A DNA stretch of 44,599 nucleotides. Source: Cloacimonetes bacterium UBA5284 (GTDB lineage: Bacteria; Cloacimonadota; Cloacimonadia; Cloacimonadales; Cloacimonadaceae). The stretch spans positions 28,201 to 72,799 of the forward strand of contig DHSO01000013.1 in NCBI GenBank assembly GCA_002410505.1, given 5' to 3'. The position numbers and the translations under genes are program-made. The notes beneath the pieces were generated by a model. It saw only the letters and a program-made list of their open reading frames with translations. It did not search any database and was not told the origin of the DNA. This document shows positions 41,756-44,599 of the stretch, piece after piece. The stretch's first letter is position 1, and every line of letters starts with the position of its first letter.

Positions 41756-41800
41756 GATCACACTGAAAGACTGTTTTTTATAAAAAGCTTAACCGTCCAA

Positions 41801-42406
41801 TCAATTCGATTTATGATTTTGTTCCCAAGTATCCAGAAATGCCCGAAACTTCTTTTCTACCATTGGTATATCATCTTTGCTGTTTACGTAGAATGGTTCA
41901 GAATATTCAATCAGAATTTTGGCAAAGGGCTTGGGAAATCTGAAGCGATCCCAGGAATTGAACACCCACTCCCGATTCGTATGACAGGCTACCCCCACGA
42001 TGGGTATCCTTGCCAATAATGCCAGTTGAAACATTCCCGGATGGATGGTGCCCAGCGGTCCTTTGGGGCCATCCGGCGTGATAGCAAGGGACTTTTCTCT
42101 GGCATATCGCAACATTCCCTTCAAGGCTTGGGAACCCCTTCTGCTGCTGGATCCCCTTACAATGCTATACCCCAATACACTAAGTGGTCCGGCGATCAAT
42201 TCTCCATCTTTTGAAGAGGATACCATTACAGCTATCGGATCACCGGCACGCTGAAGAGCGCAATGCATCAAATTCCGATGCCAAAACCCGTATACCACTA
42301 TTAGATTCCTGGGCTGGTTTTGTACTTCAAAGCGTAAAGTAAGCTTGATCAGACTCAATAATCCGGCAGCCAGGTAATTGAATATGAGTGATGCAAACTT
42401 AGCCAT
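41801..42406 (-). CDS. DUF374 lysophospholipid-acyltransferase-like protein
   Basis: 201 residues. A hydrophobic N-terminus (about 5-24) precedes the DUF374 core: FWHRNLMHCALQ (the HR(N) in place of the usual Hx4D of PlsC), MVSSSKDGELIAGPLSVLGYSIVRGSSSRRGSQAL, AITPDGPKGPLGTIHPG and PIVGVACHTNREWVFNSWDRF-type segments. Proteins of this family are thought to acylate lipid A or related lipids. It overlaps lpxB by 8 bases, which supports a lipid A role. Exact acyl substrate unknown. Confidence 0.88.
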   Translation of the reverse strand: MAKFASLIFNYLAAGLLSLIKLTLRFEVQNQPRNLIVVYGFWHRNLMHCALQRAGDPIAVMVSSSKDGELIAGPLSVLGYSIVRGSSSRRGSQALKGMLRYAREKSLAITPDGPKGPLGTIHPGMFQLALLARIPIVGVACHTNREWVFNSWDRFRFPKPFAKILIEYSEPFYVNSKDDIPMVEKKFRAFLDTWEQNHKSN

Positions 42407-43544
42407 AGGTTTTCAGTAGATGATCGATGATCTTTGGCACTTCCACACTGGGTTTCTTTTCGCCCAGTATTGCTCTCAGCTTTTTTAATTCAAGCCTCAC
42501 AACATCCCGCCGGGGGCTCCCGATTTGCATATCTCTGATCTTTTCATTGATCATATCGGGATTTGCTGCATGCTGAACCAATTCAGGTAAGACATCATTA
42601 TCCAGGATGATATTTGGTAAACCTATATGCGATACACGTATCAAGTGCTTACCTATCAAATATGATATGGGATTCGCTTTGTAACAAATCACTGTGGGAG
42701 TACCCACATAGCCGGCTTCCAGAGTAACGGTGCCTGATGTACATACCAATACCTCGCAGTGACGCATCATATCATAGGTATAGCCATCAATGATGTTCAG
42801 ATTTCCCATTCCGGTTCCGGAAACCATCTCCATAAACATAGCATGATTTACACTGTGGGATTTTGAGATCAGGATTTCATATTCTTTGGGGTCCCATTTA
42901 CGCGCTGCGTTCAAAAATACAGGAAGCATCTTTTTGATTTCGGAATTCCTGCTGCCGGGAAAAAATCCCAGCCATTTCTTATCCGGATTGAGATGGAAGA
43001 ATTTTGCAAAGTAATCCTTATCCATTTTGTGTTCAATTTCTTCAGCTATGGGGTGCCCCACATACGAGCAAGTCACATTGTGGATATTCAGCATTTCCTC
43101 TTCAAAAGGCAATATACAAGCAGTATGACGTACACTTGCTTTCAGCTTTTGCACTCTTTCATGTTTCCACGCCCAAAACTGAGGAGAAATGTAATACAGC
43201 ACAGGGATGCGATACTCATCTGCCAAATGGGCAATACGCAGGTTAAAACCGGGATAATCTGCCAGAATGGCGATATCCGGTTTGTCCTCTTCAAACAGTT
43301 GGCGGATTCTTCGCTCTACCTTCAAAAAGAAAGTAATATGCTTCAAAACTTCCACAAAGCCCATTACGGCAAATCGATCGAAGGGATATAGGGCTTTCAA
43401 GCCTAGGGCCTGCATTTTTGCCCCGCCGATTCCAATATGCCGATATCGTTTGCCATCCTTTGCGAGGGCCTTCATGATTAGCTCGCAATGCAGATCACCG
43501 CTGCTTTCCCCTGCCAGCCAGAATACTTTGATCTCTTTTTCCAT
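42399..43544 (-). CDS. lpxB: Lipid-A-disaccharide synthase
   Basis: 381 residues from the chosen start, as in Escherichia coli LpxB (382). Joins UDP-diacylglucosamine to lipid X. GT19 motifs: FWLAGESSGDLHCELIMKAL at the N-terminus, GIGGAKMQALGL, ADYPGFNLRIA, YYISPQFWAWKHERV, ILPFEEEML, YVGHPIAEE, GFFPGSRNSEI and CEVLVCTSGTVTLEAGYVGTPTVICYKAN. Start at ATG 43544, which shares one base with the upstream TGA (TGATG); the longer frame upstream is the antisense of the preceding gene's body. Middle gene of the minus-strand trio. Confidence 0.96.
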   Translation of the reverse strand: MEKEIKVFWLAGESSGDLHCELIMKALAKDGKRYRHIGIGGAKMQALGLKALYPFDRFAVMGFVEVLKHITFFLKVERRIRQLFEEDKPDIAILADYPGFNLRIAHLADEYRIPVLYYISPQFWAWKHERVQKLKASVRHTACILPFEEEMLNIHNVTCSYVGHPIAEEIEHKMDKDYFAKFFHLNPDKKWLGFFPGSRNSEIKKMLPVFLNAARKWDPKEYEILISKSHSVNHAMFMEMVSGTGMGNLNIIDGYTYDMMRHCEVLVCTSGTVTLEAGYVGTPTVICYKANPISYLIGKHLIRVSHIGLPNIILDNDVLPELVQHAANPDMINEKIRDMQIGSPRRDVVRLELKKLRAILGEKKPSVEVPKIIDHLLKTYG

Positions 43545-44116
43545 CAGTGCACCGCCAATTTGCCCATCACCGATAGTGGAGTTACAATGGCACTGGCCAA
43601 AATCACTCCTAATACTATGTAGAGCATGGATTTCCAAAAACTGATCCCGAATATCCTGGCTGCAAGAGCCCCGGTCCATCCCCCAGTGCCCGGCAAAGGT
43701 ATGCCCACAAAGGAGGTAAGCCCGATCGCTTCATATTTTTCTATAGCTTTGCCTTTGCGCCGTGTCCTGGCAAAGATCCAATTTGTGAAACGTGCACCAA
43801 TGGAAACTTTGCTGATCAGACCAAAGAACCATTCTATCAAAAGCAGTAAGATCGGGATTGGCACCATGTTTCCGACTATGGATAATGCTGCTGCTTCAAA
43901 CCAGTGCATTTTGAACACAATAATTGCCACGGGGATGGAGCCGCGCAATTCAATCAGTGGCAGCATCGAGATTATCAAAACAATCAGCCTGGGACTCAAT
44001 CCTTTTGCTTCCAACCAGTTCACGGTGTTATCCGAAAAGGATGAAGCTGACAATCCGCCCCATAAAAATAGCATAATAGCTAAACTGATTATCACTTTAT
44101 AATGTACTCTTTTCAA
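43544..44116 (-). CDS. Sm_multidrug_ex family membrane protein
   Basis: 190 residues with four to five membrane segments. The family's LIELRGSIPVAI motif (about 55-66) and the SFVGIPLPGTGGWTGALAA loop are clear. Pfam calls the family 'putative small multi-drug export protein', but transport has little experimental support; the paired hydrophobic hairpins recall the DedA/SNARE-associated group. Start is TTG at 44116 with an AGGAG ribosome binding site 7 bases upstream; there is no in-frame ATG at a sensible position. Overlaps lpxB by one base, so a link to envelope lipids is possible (inference). Confidence 0.85.
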   Translation of the reverse strand: MKRVHYKVIISLAIMLFLWGGLSASSFSDNTVNWLEAKGLSPRLIVLIISMLPLIELRGSIPVAIIVFKMHWFEAAALSIVGNMVPIPILLLLIEWFFGLISKVSIGARFTNWIFARTRRKGKAIEKYEAIGLTSFVGIPLPGTGGWTGALAARIFGISFWKSMLYIVLGVILASAIVTPLSVMGKLAVH

Positions 44117-44148
44117 GCAATTCTCCTAAGATTTCTCTATTGAGGCAT

Positions 44149-44176
44149 ATTCCATTTTCATGCAGATTTCTGTCAA
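44149..44176 (-). promoter_or_regulatory. Candidate promoter of the lpxB operon
   Basis: On the minus strand TTGACA (44176-44171) is followed after 16 bases by TGGAAT (44154-44149), four of six -10 matches, 33 bases before the TTG start. Confidence 0.4.
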
Positions 44177-44599
44177 TCACAAATGCTTTTTGCCCGTCGA
44201 TAACAAGAGCAAGAAATGGTTAACAGTGTTAATGGTATTTATGAGCCGGCCCTGTATATTGGTTCTGCGGTGCTCTATTCCTCGCTTCTGCCTCTTCAAA
44301 ACATCTGCGTTATGCTTTGGAGCATAAGTCGATAGCGCATGCGGTTTAGGACGGCTCTCAGGATATTTCCTTCCTTCTGGGCAATATCCATTCTCACTAC
44401 CCATCAAGCTTACAAAATCAATTATCTGCCAGAGATAACTCCCTTGGCTTGGGAAGCATACTCCACTTGAAGTGATAGATATATTTTGCCATGGTTTTTG
44501 GTATTTGTGGTATTTACCTAAAAGACCACAAATATCTAACCTTTGCTCCCTGTATTCGAGACCTTCATCACTTCTTTATCAAGCCTTCATCAAGCGTTA
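44177..44599. other. Gene-poor right end of the window
   Basis: No supported gene; the short open frame here has no ribosome binding site or family signature. A 10-base inverted repeat, TATTTGTGGT (44502-44511) and ACCACAAATA (44525-44534), encloses 13 bases. The last 22 bases repeat the left end in inverted orientation. Confidence 0.5.
44578..44599. repeat. End repeat, inverted relative to the left end
   Basis: Bases 44578-44599 consist of ATCAAGCCTT, one C, and ATCAAGCGTTA. The reverse complement of 17-38 at the left end is the same apart from one base (A for C at the centre). The last 11 bases (ATCAAGCGTTA) are also identical, in direct orientation, to bases 1-11. Consistent with a dispersed palindromic element cut by assembly. 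Confidence 0.75.

Noticed and set aside
41756..41800. Terminator between the convergent PHP and DUF374 genes
   Set aside because: GTTAAG and CTTAAC arms and a T-run exist but do not form a compact stem followed by the T-run; the evidence is too weak to call.
1..44599. Whole window as a circular plasmid or phage
   Set aside because: The 11-base end identity hinted at circularity, but the gene content is core chromosomal (tsaD, nadE, lpxB, kdtA, rnr) with no replication, partition, integrase or structural phage genes. A repeat at the assembly break explains the ends better.
1..44599. CRISPR array or insertion sequence
   Set aside because: No run of regularly spaced direct repeats of 25-40 bases and no transposase-like protein on either strand.

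Overview
The window looks like chromosomal DNA of a Cloacimonadota bacterium (relative of 'Candidatus Cloacimonas acidaminovorans'). The evidence is a 3-keto-5-aminohexanoate cleavage enzyme that resembles the characterised Cloacimonas Kce in size and Zn-ligand positions (H46, H48, E230), a large secreted protein ending in a YPNPFNP-type FlgD/Por-like C-terminal domain, and lipid A/LPS genes (kdtA, lpxB) that mark a Gram-negative envelope. This assignment is by recognition, not by database search. I see no phage genes, transposases, integrases or CRISPR arrays.

Layout. 386-1204 (+): secreted YD-repeat-like protein, convergent with 1208-4207 (-), an overlapping trio nadE > Cys-rich TPR protein > ribD. 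4595-5932 (+): glutamate dehydrogenase with its own terminator. 6240-14122 (+): a compact run of glycogen debranching enzyme, starch/glycogen-synthase-like glycosyltransferase, GH57 amylase, NtrC-type regulator, YbbR/CdaR-like protein and tsaD. An ATP-grasp enzyme follows, then a 1297-residue secreted protein (15478-19371). 19372-20893 is gene-poor and holds tRNA-Gly(CCC), tRNA-Asp(GTC) and a decayed minus-strand 3' end of a second secreted-protein gene. 20894-27435 (+) is an overlapping run: kdtA, amrS-like radical SAM, NusG-II protein, a glycosyltransferase/Ppx-GppA fusion, DAHP synthase and miaB. 27535-41755 (+): yicC, a small membrane protein, RNase R, murI, kce, B12-dependent nrdJ, a zinc-ribbon membrane protein, apbE, folE2, M16 protease, a BcrAD/BadFG-type activase and a PHP phosphatase. 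41801-44116 (-): an Sm_multidrug_ex protein > lpxB > DUF374 acyltransferase.

How the genes work together. The three alpha-glucan enzymes with a response regulator 3 bases downstream form a storage-polysaccharide operon like that known in Bacteroides. Kce and GDH fit amino-acid fermentation. kdtA, lpxB and the DUF374 gene serve lipid A assembly. Several genes are core housekeeping (nadE, ribD, tsaD, miaB, rnr, murI, folE2), so this is a stable chromosomal segment.

Most unusual items: the glycosyltransferase/Ppx-GppA fusion at 23472-25403; the NtrC-like regulator whose sigma-54 contact loop reads GSFTSA instead of GAFTGA; the minus-strand C-terminal-domain remnant between the two tRNA genes; a repeated CTTGAC(A/G) motif upstream of most isolated transcription units; and the window ends, which carry the same repeat in inverted orientation and would join into one long near-perfect palindrome.
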